Source: Sweltsa coloradensis (lineage: Eukaryota; Arthropoda; Insecta; Plecoptera; Chloroperlidae). From it: a DNA stretch of 64,000 bases. The position numbers and the translations under genes are program-made. Of this stretch, positions 11,470 to 21,419 are shown piece after piece; position 1 is the stretch's first letter, and every line of letters begins with the position of its first letter. The DNA lies in the NCBI GenBank assembly GCA_024449915.1, contig JAMZAV010000168.1, forward strand, positions 62,001 through 126,000. Reading direction: 5' to 3'. The notes beneath the pieces were generated by a model. The model was given only the letters and a program-made list of their open reading frames with translations, searched no databases and had not been told where the DNA came from.

Positions 11470-11686
11470 GTGTTTACAGTGGGTTTTTAATTCCGGCAAA
11501 GATTATTTGCTCGAGTTACCTCCTAATAAGCTTGCAAACCATTGTGTATGCTCGAAACATTTTGCACCGCAGATGATCCTAATAGAACTCTTGTTCACGA
11601 TGCTGTTCCCATGTCATATGATGACGTAACATTAACCTATAAAGGAGATCATGATGATGTCTCGACAATAGATCTGCCTTCTTCCA
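11470..11686 (+). pseudogene. Decayed second-half THAP exon
   Basis: After the acceptor TTATTCTCAG the frame reads CLQWVFNSGKDYLLELP...CVCSKHF, closely matching the second THAP exon of locus 2 (47964), including phase 2 entry. After HFAPQ the expected continuation (LVHDAVPMSYDD, the AVPT-like box) is in another frame, so there is an indel near 11570 and the original frame hits TAA. A donor CCA|GTAAGT remains at 11687, in phase 1 of the shifted frame. No matching first-half exon was found upstream. A single-base assembly error could also explain the shift. Confidence 0.7.
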
Positions 11687-11815
11687 GTAAGTAGGCACAG
11701 ACTATTTAGTATATTTATTTATTATGAAAACCTTGTATTGTTGCGCTAGGCCTATGTAACATTAATATTACTTACTACATCACTTTTTATTCAATTACTG
11801 CTTCATTTAAATAAA

Positions 11816-11945
11816 AAATATATATATATATATATATATATTAGAATCACAATTGTAAACTTGTCGGGTTATTTCGCCACGTCGATTTGACTTACCCATG
11901 TCAAATTGTGATTCTAATACTTCGGGCCACGAAAGCCTTAAAAAC

Positions 11946-11980
<35 letters not shown>
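11816..11980. repeat. (TA)n tracts flanking a hairpin
   Basis: Two TA microsatellites surround a hairpin whose arms are TTAGAATCACAATT and AATTGTGATTCTAA (11841-11917). Probably a small foldback element inserted in a TA repeat. Confidence 0.7.
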
Positions 11981-11981
<1 letters not shown>

Positions 11982-11985
<4 letters not shown>

Positions 11986-12062
11986 GAGTCTACCCACTCA
12001 GTTATATAACTGATTTTCAGTGGGGGACTTTAAATTAAAGCGACCAAGCCAACCCTGCAGTC
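11982..12062 (-). repeat. 3' end of the tRNA-SINE family seen at 26572 and 62513
   Basis: Reverse-oriented tail containing the palindrome CAGTTATATAACTG and CCCACTGAAAATCAG. 5'-truncated. Confidence 0.75.
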
Positions 12063-12895
12063 TACTTCCTTGAATCGGTTACAGTTTAGTAAATAACGGG
12101 TAGGCCCTACCTATTGTAGGCGTAAACACACCAACGCTAGGTACTAATTATAGCGTTTATAAAAACAGATTTAAAATCATAACCAGGGCTGAAGCAGGTT
12201 CTCCCTCTCAGGGATAGATAGGTCTACAAACATGTTAAGCAATTAGGGTTTAATGCAGATGAACATTCTGAAGTCATTGAATAATCTGCCAAAATTTTCA
12301 TTACCCATTTGCTAGCTACATGTATTTTAACCCTGGTGCCTGGTGCACAGAGAATATAGACCTTAGTATTACACTTTATAGCCTATCGTTGGTTATAGAC
12401 CTACTAGGCCCTATAGCATTGTGCGTATTCCTGTAATTGACAGTGGTGTCACCATTGAGTAAGAATGTAACCCGAGACCCCACACCTATATTAAATTTTT
12501 TATCCAAAATTTGCTAAGTTTCGCTAGCTTGCGTCAACACGTGAAGTTCATATATTGTCGTTCATAGAGGTCGGCTCAAGTTTCGCTGATGCTACCACCA
12601 CCAGACGAACAACGCCATAACTATGTGCACGAGAAAACAGTAACCACTTTGATCTGCTAGCGACATGCGCGCGGGTGGAGTGGAAGTGTATCAATCAACT
12701 TCCTTGAACTTGAAATGAATCAGAAATTGTGCTCCTTTTTAAAATAGACATTTGGGCAACTAAATTTTATTGGTGCTTTATGGTATAAAAGCTTACAAAA
12801 TAGTCTACATGGAAATCATTACGGTGCAAAATGTAAGGCTCGCCCGTCTACTGACTTTGCCCGTGTGATCTCCTATAGTCTGTTGTTAAGCGAGC

Positions 12896-13581
12896 GAAGC
12901 GAGCGTTTCCATTGACTCTGCCGGAAAAATTAGTCACTGGTTTTGTTTTTTTGTTTTTTTGTTTGTATGTCTAGCCATAACGTTCGAACGGAGGCTCGGA
13001 TCGAGTTGAAATTTTGACCATCCGCAAGCTTCGTTCTCGATTGAATGCCATTAGTTTTGTGGCAAAATCGTTCAAAAAGTTAAAAAGTTACATTAAAGTT
13101 AATCGAAAGTTTTTTTTTTCAAACTAAACGGCGACAAAATCTGAGGTGGCCAAATCATTTAGAATGTCCGTCCGGTCACGAATATGTTAATTTTATTTTG
13201 ATCCGATAAGTAGTGTTAATGGAAATTACATTATAACAAAAGTAACGTTGCCATGGCAACGAAAAGACGCGCGAAGTTTCTAATGCACTGCCACCTAGAA
13301 GTAATCAAAATACTTTCGAGGAAGAGTGTATTATTTGTCACCAAAGAGTTTAAATAGTTTTCCCAAGAAGTCAAGGTCCTCTAGATGGTGGTGGATTTTA
13401 TCCACAAAGTAAAGGTTTACACACGGGTTTACCCAAATATCTTGGCAATAATAAATAATATTGGAAACATGGCCCTGTGGACAGCAAACGTCCCAAATTT
13501 TTAAATTTAAAAAAATGTGCAATGTGGGTCTAGCTATAGCACGTGCTCGCTTATCAACGCGTCCAACTGAGCGTTTCCTAG
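12896..13581 (+). mobile_element. Helentron/HINE-like repeat, copy D
   Basis: Starts TTAAGCGAGCGAAGCGAGCG and ends GCTCGCTTATCAACGCG, then GAGCGTTTCCTAGT. The duplicated unit at 15.3 kb lacks it, giving an approximate empty site (TTTGCTTACGTAAATTAC) and suggesting insertion between T residues. It ends about 40 bp before the THAP start codon at 13622. Confidence 0.65.
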
Positions 13582-13621
13582 TTTACATAAATTAGGTAGG
13601 CCTACTTCAAAGTTGTGCAAG

Positions 13622-13871
13622 ATGAAGTGCCAGTATGAGAAGTGTGAGAGTACTACAAAGACGCATCCGGGACTCAGGTTTTTCCATTTTCCAAGAAATC
13701 TTAAACGGCATGAAATGTGGCTGGTGAATTGCAACAATAACTCATTGTTATTAAAGACAAATCAACAGTTGAATGGTTTATGTGTATGTCAAAGACATTT
13801 CACGGCAGACTCCTTCATGAGGCCCAATCGCCACGACCAGCTGACGAGGCTTGCAGTTCCTACTCTCAATG
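13622..13871 (+). CDS. THAP-domain cassette exon (locus 1, variant 1)
   Basis: 83 residues plus one base. Complete THAP module: C3-x4-C8, W33, C56-x2-H59 in CVCQRHF, and the AVPTL box at 78-82 just before the donor AATG|GTAAGTT. Met at 13622 is chosen because the first zinc Cys is residue 3 and the paralogue at 15360 starts identically. Phase 1 exit fits the acceptor at 23528. The intact exon lacks stops; read-through into the intron ends after about 22 codons. It is very similar to the 15360 exon (both begin MKCQYEKCE) but differs at several positions between the Cys pair and the C-x2-H, where DNA contacts are expected. Likely nuclear DNA-binding head; target unknown. Confidence 0.85.
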
Positions 13872-15028
13872 GTAAGTTGTTGCGTTATATAGACCCAGCG
13901 TTAGAGGAGGTTTCAGATAATGACATTGTATGAGGACTTGTATCCTTACCAGAACAGTCTTCTTGTCATGAGTTCACTCTACACACTCAAATTCAATTTC
14001 AACACCTGAAACAAACAATATTTGCCCCTCATTGTGTGCATCATTATTTTCCCAAATGTCTATTTTAAATAGGCGCATAAACTGCGATTCATTTTGTGTG
14101 TGAAGTTGATTGATACACTTCACTCTTGTTCATGTCGCTAGCAGATCTAAGTGGTTACTGCTTTATCATCAACGATACCTTACAGGGTTGTTCGTCAGGT
14201 GGTGGTAGCTTCAACGAAACTTGAGTGGCGCCTTCAATACAATATGAACTTCTCAAATTTTAACAGTGGGCATTTGGTCTCTAGCCTACGTACGTCTACT
14301 ACATTCTATACTGAATGTTAGGCCACCAGTAATAGCAAAAGTTGCGATTTAATGGGCAATAACATGCAATTTTGGTCATTTGACACATTGGGCTTACCTC
14401 CTACCCTTCTTGGAAAGTGATTTTAGAATAAATATGTTTTGAAACTGTTTTTATTTATTTCAATAGATAGGCTTAGGTCTACAACTATTTGGTAGGCTAT
14501 TATAGGCCCTATAGGTATTTATTTATTATAAGGTATAGTAGGTAGTATTTATTTTTTAAGAAGAAAAATAGGCTAGCGGGATGTTTTGCATACGAAAGGC
14601 CGAGTGACACTAATGTAAAGTGCATGTAAATGCAGGTCAACATTAAGAAGTCATTGAATATCTGCCAAAGCTTTCAATATCCGTCCATTGGCTACATGTA
14701 CCTATTTTAATTTTTAACTCTAGGGAGGGCACAGACAATATACCCTAGATATTACACTACCGGTATACCATATCTGTGGTTATAGTCGGTACTGTAGCTT
14801 TATGCAAAATCCATGTTCCTGTAATTGACAGGTGACGGCACCACCTGACGAACAACGCCGTAACTAGGCCTATTTGTATGAGGACGATAAAACAGTAACC
14901 AGTTTGATCTGCTAGCGACATTTGCATGGGCGGAAGTGTATCAATCAACTTATCAAACTTCAAATGAATCAGACATTGTGCTCCTTTTTTAAAATATACA
15001 TTGTTTGGGCAACTAAATTTAATTGGTA

Positions 15029-15180
15029 TAGCTGCTCCATCGGAAGTTTGCAGATGGTGACGTCTCCGGCGGGCTAATTCTAGCCAATCAGCTGCCCCTA
15101 ATTTAAAATACTGATCGCTCATTGGCCCGCTCGGCCCCGCCGATGCCGCTAGCATCTGCATTGTTCCGATGGAGCAGCTA
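15029..15180. mobile_element. Small TIR foldback element (MITE)
   Basis: 17-bp TIRs TAGCTGCTCCATCGGAA and the exact inverse at the right end. Absent from the corresponding place in unit 1. The target duplication is unclear. Confidence 0.75.
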
Positions 15181-15359
15181 CACTTTATGGATTAAAAGCT
15201 TACGAAATAGTCATCGTGGAAATCATTACAGTGCAAAATGTAAGACTTGCCAGTCTTCTGACTTTGACCTATAGGCTTACTAGTTACTAGTGCTACTTAC
15301 TACTAATTGAGTGCGTGTGATTCTGTTTGCTTACGTAAATTACTTCAAAATTGTGTAAG

Positions 15360-15609
15360 ATGAAGTGCCAGTATGAGAAGTGTGAGAATACTGCAAATAC
15401 GCATCCGGGACTCAAGTTTTTCCGTTTTCCAAAAAAACCTGAACGGCGTCACGCGTGGGTGGTTCAGTGCAACAAAAGTTCATTGTTATTTAAAACAAAT
15501 AGTCAGTTGGATCATTTAAGTGTGTGTCAAAGACATTTCACGGCAGACTCCTTCATGAGGCCCGATCGCCACGACCAGCTGACGAGCCTTGCAGTTCCTA
15601 CACTCAATG
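15360..15609 (+). CDS. THAP-domain cassette exon (locus 1, variant 2)
   Basis: Exactly the same length as the 13622 exon (83 codons plus one base). C3-x4-C8, W33, SVCQRHF (C56, H59) and AVPTL precede the donor AATG|GTAAGTT, phase 1. Differences from variant 1 cluster between residues 22 and 53. If the donor is not used, the frame continues to a TAA after 136 codons in total, adding a short acidic and His/Gln-containing tail; in variant 1 the same tail is cut by TGA. A THAP-only short isoform is therefore possible from this exon but unproven. Confidence 0.85.
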
Positions 15610-16530
15610 GTAAGTTGTTGCGTAATAAGATATTAATAGACCCAGTTTTAGAGGTTTCAGATAGTGACTTTGAAACTGTAGAAGGACTTGTATCCTTTCC
15701 AGAATGGTCTTCTTACCATGAGTTCACTCTCCACACTCAAATTCGATTTCAACACCTGTAAACAGTAGACCTACTCTCAAAATTACCTACCGGTATGTGC
15801 ATTATTATTTTCCCAAATGTCTATTTTACATAGGCACATTTACTGCGATTCATTTTGTTTGTAAGTTGATTGATACACTTCACTCTTGTTCATGTCGCTA
15901 GCAGATTGAAGTGGTTACTATACTGTTTTATCGTCGATGTTACGTTACGGTGTTGTTCGTCAGGTGATGGTAGCTTCAACGAAACTTGAGTGGCGCTCTT
16001 CAACATGAACTTCATGTATTGGCGCAAGCTAGAGAAACTTGAGTGGCGCCTCTATGAACTTCAAAATGAACTTGATGTTTAGGCGCAAAATATTTGGGTT
16101 CAAATTTTAACATAGGCATTGGGTCTCTTGACTACGTTCTATAGGGCTACTGAATGGTTGGCTACCAGTAAGAGCAAAAGTTACTATTTAATGGGCAATA
16201 GCATGCAATTTTTGTCATTTCACACATTGGGCCTACCCCACTTGAATAGTGATTTTAGAATAAATGTTTTGAAACTGATTTCACATTCACAACATGGCTA
16301 TGGATGAAGATTAGACCTAGATACAACTATTTGGTAGGATATTTTTTTTGTTAAAGAATAAAAACAGCCGAGTGTTTTGCATGCGATAGGCCGAGTGACG
16401 CTAATGTAAAGTGCATCTAAGTCATCCATCTACCAGTGCCTTTACCCTAATGGGGCTCACAAACGCTACATATCTATACGAGTGCGTGTGTTTTCCTACA
16501 TTTTAGTCGTGACTCTTGATCGTTGACAAG

Positions 16531-17133
16531 ATGAGTCGTGAGAAGTGCTATTATAAAAACTGTCCAAACACTAAAACGGCACAACCAGGACTGAGCTTTT
16601 TCTATTTCCCGAAAAATTGTGCAAGGAGAAAGGCGTGGCTATTTCATTGTAAAAATGATATACTCGCATCCTTGCCAGATCGAATTGGCCCAGAGCATGG
16701 CTCTGCTAATCGTAAAAGGCGATTCAAGAGAAAAAGTCCACCTCGCAAATATCAGCTAGAAAGAGCGGAGTATCTTACTCCCCGAAACTAGAGGCGAGCT
16801 CTGGCAATCGTCGTCGGGGACCTTGCCCCCTTCCCTTGACGACCCCCCGGCGGCGATGACAATGACACAACGAACGATGACAAAGACGATGACGACCGCG
16901 ACGTGAGAAACCCCCCTAATTCCCCTTACCCTCGGCTGGTTCTGACCAGCATGGGCTCCTCCTCCCCCCCCCCCCTTAGGCTAGAGTGGTGCATTATGAC
17001 CTAACGGTTGACGCGTCCTTAATCCAAATAATCCAAATTCTCTGCGTCTGCGAAAATCATTTCACGTCGGACTGCTTCATGAGGCCCGACCGTAATGACA
17101 GGCTGGTGTGGTACGCAGTCCCTACGCTCGATG
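16531..17133 (+). pseudogene. THAP cassette exon broken by a repeat insertion (variant 3)
   Basis: The first half reads MSREKCYYKNCPNTKTAQ with Cys pair C6/C11 and a normal FFYFPKN...AW segment. About 50 codons in, a repeat (about 16685-17036) interrupts it. After the insertion the same exon resumes: CVCENHFTSDCFMRPD... and AVPTLDG, ending at the donor GATG|GTAAGTC in phase 1. Through the insertion the frame stops at 16791. It is closest to the exon at 20801. An acceptor-like TCCTACATTTTAG lies 24 bp before the ATG, as in 20801. Unless the insert is spliced out, it yields only a truncated, zinc-incomplete protein. Confidence 0.8.
16685..17036 (+). mobile_element. Dispersed GC-rich repeat (GAGGCGAGCTCTG family), copy 1
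   Basis: Shares GAGGCGAGCTCTGGCA, GACGATGACGACC, GTGGTGCATTATGA-like and CTTAATCCAAATAA segments with copies at 22470-22705 and 55742-56070, all on the + strand. Flanking AATT on both sides may be a short duplication. No ORF and no recognised superfamily. Confidence 0.7.
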
Positions 17134-17394
17134 GTAAGTCGTTCAATTTGTAGTAACAATAATCTAACCGTGTTTGGACATGAGGGCCTAGTTGGTCAGG
17201 GGTGGCAGGTCTTGTGCTCGATAACCAGGCGTAGTGCGCTCTTCTCTTCTTACCTTTCTTCTTCAATAAAAGGGATATTGTAGTAAGTAGTCATTGCCAA
17301 GATGAGTTGGATTTAAAAAGTGTATAAATATTTACATGACACGAGTTCAAACCAGATAGTTTTTTATTAAATTAATGGATTTTTTAAAATAATA

Positions 17395-17890
17395 ATTTTA
17401 TACATATCTTGCCCCCGTGTCCAACATTTAATCGGGTTGGGTGAAGTAGTGCTACGTCTTCCCCAAACACCTCCTCCGTTATCGTTGGTCTAGTTAGTAG
17501 ATCCCACCTTTTCTCACAGTTGTCCCACAGTCTTCCTGCTTCCACTTCGTTCCATGTTATTCCTCTTCTCTCAACACTGTATTTAATCTGATCCACCCAC
17601 TTGTCTCTCGGTCTGCCCACTTTCTTCTTATGCCCTTCTTTTTGTTCAAACTCTCTTCTTGGTATCCTAGCCGGGTCCATTCTCTTCATGTCCAAACCAA
17701 TGTAGACGTTCTCTCTCCAGCTTGACTTGCACGCTTTCAACACCTAGTCTTTCCCTGATTACACTAGGTAGGCCTACTCTCTCTTGATCCTGTTGTTCTT
17801 TGTCACACCCAATAAACTTCTCAAGAACTTCATTTCTGCTGCCTTAATCCGACTTTCTGCTTTGTATCCCAAGGTCCATGTCGCCTATAG
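17395..17890 (-). mobile_element. LINE C-terminal fragment
   Basis: The minus strand encodes AAEMKFLRSLLGVTKNNRIKR (about 17850), then IPRREF...VGRPRDKWVDQI and WDLLTRPTITEEV. This is the post-RT domain of endonuclease-RT LINEs, of a different subfamily from 27320. Stops interrupt it. 17134-17394 shows nothing. Confidence 0.7.
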
Positions 17891-19083
17891 AAATTTGTAA
17901 TTTAAATTTTAAAAAAAATAAGTCGCATTGTTATTGCAATAGGCATATTATGTTTCACTTTTGCTTAATTTTGTTTGGACTGTCGTGAACAATTTTCCTA
18001 ATAAGAGATGGTACCTAACAAAATAAAGTTTTTGAAAAGTGCAAAGTATTTGAAATTCGAGTCGGACGTGCAATTATTGTTTTATTTGCATTTAAGTTTT
18101 TGGTTGCAATTGCAGTTTTTCAGTTGATTACCCAAATTTTGGACACTCATATTGTTGATTAGGCTAATTTTAAATCTACGTATTTTTTTTACAAATTCGT
18201 GGGAGTGCCGAGAAATTGTCATTTGACTCCAGCACAGGACTGTTCATTATAGGTACGTAGGCCTACGTACATGCACGCAGTCGAGCCCAAATCAATGTGA
18301 CATAGTTAACAGCATTAATTAACAAACTTTGCATTAACCTTCTCACCTAAATTATCTTTGAAGTGATTGTAAGGTCACCACCACCACCGCTCGGTGTTTA
18401 GATCTACCGCCTTTAAGCGAAACATCGTTCGGCTTGGTCCAAATACCCACAAGTCGCAACAGCACAATCCTCTCCTGGGATGACTTGAACCGAGACCCTC
18501 TTCTTCCAGGCCACAAAGCTTGTCTAAATGGAACGAAACAGCTCAGTCCTCCACGCGCATTACATGTTAAGTTAGCCTACGTAGGCGGAGAGGTGGTCTC
18601 AACATAAAAACGGCAGAAAATTAGTCTTCCTTTTCAAGAACGCACACAAAACCAAAATATGAATCTAAAGCGACAATAATATGGTTTTGTCGTTGAAACT
18701 ATTTACTGTTACTGCACGAAAAATGTTTCAAATTGTTATCAGCAACTATCCATGGGGTTTTTCCTGGGTGCACAAAATAGGAATCGGTTGGCTTGCTGAA
18801 AATCCGGAATGAAAAATATTCTATAGTCTAGTCTAGTGATTTTTAACCTTTTTTCATTCCACAGACCACAAAAAATGTATGATTTTGTAACGGACTCCCT
18901 CTTTCTACCAAAAGTTTCGGCATCATCTTCATCTCGGAAGTAGGCTTACCTTACCTCTTGACAACGACCTAGGTTCCGTGTTAGCATAGCTATCCGGGTG
19001 ATGAGCTTTGAAATTAAGTTATCTGCAGTCAGCATAGCTTATAAAGCCCTAAATTTTTGTTAATGTTTTTCTTTGCATTGAAT
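17891..19083. other. Non-coding, nothing recognised
   Basis: AT-rich sequence in the intron or flank between THAP cassettes. A segment near 18520-18560 (AACAGCTCAGTCC) recurs at 20600. No exon-like block with splice signals was identified. Confidence 0.4.
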
Positions 19084-19666
19084 TAGGGATGTGCGGTTAC
19101 GGTTATGGGTTGTTTTGCATTCAGGTCTGATTTTTTTTTTTTTTTTGGGGGGGGGGGGGGGTCAAGAAATGACAGCTGTTATGCCCTACTTAACTTAGCA
19201 TACTTAAACCCAAAAAGAATTTCACATGTTGCTACAAAATTGAGCCGCCTACTACGACATCTGGTCACAAATCTGAACGAAAAAGTATCGAGTTAATGAT
19301 CGAATAACTTTTGACACCAATATTTGAGTTTGCATATCGCAATAGTATTGAAAAGAAAAGTTAAAAAAGTTTTGATTGTTCCAAAAAATATTCAAATAGC
19401 TATGGAATAATTCCAATCCTGATTTCATGGAGTTGTTTCAAATCTTCCAAGAAGCAGTCGTTGCATGATCTTGTATCCAAGCAAACGAACAATGTCAAGT
19501 CTGGACCTGTGCCTCCACCAATAAAGTACCGGTATGTCAAACCTAGACTGGCCCTTCCATCATCAATTTTAAATCGCAAAAACTGGGTACCGGTACCTTT
19601 TTTTACTATTTGTCCGGCCCCTAAATATCCGACCACAAATTTTGGGTACCCACACGCACACCACTA
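19084..19666. mobile_element. hAT-like transposon
   Basis: Ends TAGGGATGTGCGG and CACACGCACACCACTA. Target duplications CATTGAAT and CGATGAAT (6 of 8 identical). 583 bp. Contains a T-run followed by a G-run at about 19129-19160. No transposase. Confidence 0.65.
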
Positions 19667-19813
19667 CGATGAATATTTCCATAGACCTAGAGGCTTTGTA
19701 TCTGTGTCCACCTATCTATCCTAGCTCTGACACAGCACAGTCACTGCTCACCCCTATGGTAGAGTCCATTAGTAGATGCAAACCTCAAGGCTGAGTAGTC
19801 ATCACTTGTCTTA

Positions 19814-20431
19814 AGTGCTGCGCACAATTGGCATAGCATAAGCACAGCGCAACGCAAGCATAGCATAAGAAATATAAACAAGTGCACCTGGCTGCTTGAA
19901 CACCCAATTCACTTAAGCATAGCATGGGCGTGGAAGCGCAGCACAAGAGATGGTTATATTTTATATTTCTTACGCTTGCGCTTGCGTTCAGTTATGATTG
20001 ACCAATAGGAATCCAGAAACAACAAGACTCGACACAAACGCTCATTTTCAGTTAAATCAAATTCACAACTATTGATGTTTGTGTCAGAGTCAAATTATTA
20101 ATCATGGACGAACTCACAGAAGACGACGTCATTATCGAGTATGAAGTTGAGTCAACGTCCAGCGACGAGCGGTTTATTATGTACGTTAGGCTATATCCGC
20201 ATCTCTATGATAATAGGCTACTGCTACTGCAAATGCACGCAAATGGTTTCAAAGACGAAATGTCAAACGCAAAGTTGACAAGCAGTCATCTGATCACGAG
20301 CCTTCTAAAACTTTGGCACAGCCTTGTTTCTTTACGCCACGCTTCCGGTATGACAATATTGTGCGCACATTTTTCCTTGTGTTGCGCTTATGTTGCACTA
20401 CGCTTATGCTATGCCAATTGTGCGCAGCACT
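19814..20431. mobile_element. PIF/Harbinger-like transposon with TTA target duplication
   Basis: Ends AGTGCTGCGCACAATTGGC and the inverse, with symmetry continuing through CATAGCATAAGC. TTA flanks both sides (19811-19813 and 20432-20434), the 3-bp TWA duplication typical of PIF/Harbinger. 618 bp. It carries a Myb/MADF-like ORF at 20104 rather than a nuclease, so it is non-autonomous. Confidence 0.75.
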
Positions 20432-20445
20432 TTACAGTTGTCTAG
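20104..20445 (+). CDS. Myb/SANT (MADF)-like ORF fragment inside the Harbinger-like element
   Basis: Begins at a good ATG (ATCATGGACG). The N-terminus is acidic (MDELTEDDVIIEYEVE), followed by RFIMYVRLYPHLYDNRL, which resembles the first helix of MADF/Myb-SANT domains encoded by Harbinger elements as their second, DNA-binding protein. The rest of the domain is not evident and the frame runs out through the right TIR to a stop at 20443-20445. Probably a truncated remnant. Confidence 0.45.
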   Translation: MDELTEDDVIIEYEVESTSSDERFIMYVRLYPHLYDNRLLLLQMHANGFKDEMSNAKLTSSHLITSLLKLWHSLVSLRHASGMTILCAHFSLCCAYVALRLCYANCAQHFTVV

Positions 20446-20800
20446 TCTTACGGAAGTGGGTACTAGACTCAAACCTAGATCTCTTTCTGGGTAGACATCT
20501 TAACTGTTCGATCATATGGCTGAGTAGTCATCGCTTGTCTTTCTGTTGGGTCTCCGGGAGGTGGATCACGTGAAAAGCATAATACCGATATTGAAAGGAA
20601 ACAGCTCAGTCCCCGTTGCACTGTCAAATTAATCAATCGCACTTAGGCCTACAGTATGCCAGTCAATATTTAATAATTGGTAGGCATATTATTTTACTGT
20701 TTAAAAATATGGCATGATTTAAGTAGGTAGGTCACACATCTACAAGCCTGTTCTGAGTGTATGTTCTCCTACATTTTAGTTGTGTCTGTTGGCCTTTGAC

Positions 20801-21062
20801 ATGATGCGTCGTGGGCAGTGTCAATATAAAGGGTGCGGAAATAATAAAACTGCACAACCGGGACTGAGCTTTTTCCGTTTCCCGAGAAAACATGAACGGA
20901 AAATGGCGTGGCTTGTTCATTGTAACAATGAGGCGCTCTTATCCATTGATGATAGAAGACTAGAGACGTTCTGTGTCTGCGAATGTCATTTTGCGACTGA
21001 ATGCTTCATGAGGCCCGACCATACGGACAGGTTGGTGTGGAATGCAGTCCCTACGCTCGACG
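20801..21062 (+). CDS. THAP-domain cassette exon (locus 1, variant 4, nearest to the constant exons)
   Basis: 87 codons plus one base from the first ATG at 20801. The homologous start is the next codon, 20804, which lies 24 bp after the acceptor-like CCTACATTTTAG, exactly as in 16531. Counting from 20804: C6-x4-C11, W36, C59-x2-H62 (CECHF), AVPTL at 81-85, donor GACG|GTAAGTC. Joined to 23528 the codon at the junction is GAA and the frame stays open through the ZAD to the stop at 35523, giving a 731-residue protein from 20801. This is the most complete gene model in the window. THAP binds DNA via zinc-coordinated beta-alpha-beta folds; the target here is unknown. Confidence 0.88.
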
Positions 21063-21122
21063 GTAAGTCGTTTCATTAACAACGATAACTTGACATTATT
21101 TTCGAACATGTTGCGTTAGGGG

Positions 21123-21359
21123 TAGAGATGCACACGATAATTGATAATCAATAATGGATATAATTTCGATAATCAATAACCAAAATTCATTATCGATTAT
21201 CGAAATATCAAATAATTGGTCAATAGTTATTATTATAATAATAATAATAATAATAGTATAATTAATATAATAAATAATTATTATTATTATTATTAATGAA
21301 TATAAGATTTTTAAGCATAAGCCCGCTTTTTTTTTTTTTTTTTTTTTTTGCTTTTTATT

Positions 21360-21419
<60 letters not shown>

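Larger units (their letters stand above)
12475..14282. repeat. Long inverted repeats bracketing the THAP exon at 13622
   Basis: The left arm (12475-12757) and right arm (14051-14282) are inverted copies. They share GCTACCACCACC, GATCTGCTAGCGACATG, GAAGTGTATCAATCAACTTC and TTTAAAATAGACATTTGGG in the same order, by eye about 80% identical with gaps. The loop holds the Helentron-like insertion and the exon. They could be TIRs of an element carrying the exon, or pairing arms in the pre-mRNA. Confidence 0.8.
12245..14627 (+). repeat. Tandem duplication unit 1 (carries a THAP exon)
   Basis: Unit 1 and unit 2 (14628-16425) align over most of their length: a shared opening (GAAGTCATTGAAT, GGCTACATGTA), the THAP exon, and downstream ATGAGTTCACTCT and GGCCGAGTGAC. 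The main difference is a Helentron-like insertion at 12896 in unit 1 and a MITE at 15029 in unit 2. Segmental tandem duplication of a whole exon cassette. Confidence 0.8.
14836..15976. repeat. Inverted repeats bracketing the THAP exon at 15360
   Basis: Left arm 14836-15010 and right arm 15811-15976 are inverted copies with the same shared blocks as in unit 1 (GATCTGCTAGCGACAT, AGTGTATCAATCAACTT, ACCTGACGAACAAC). A 152-bp MITE sits between the left arm and the exon. Confidence 0.8.
14628..16425 (+). repeat. Tandem duplication unit 2 (carries a THAP exon)
   Basis: Second copy of the cassette described at 12245. It begins at GTCAACATTAAGAAGTCATTG and ends around GGCCGAGTGACGCTAATG. It lacks the Helentron-like insertion and part of the left inverted arm. 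Confidence 0.8.
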
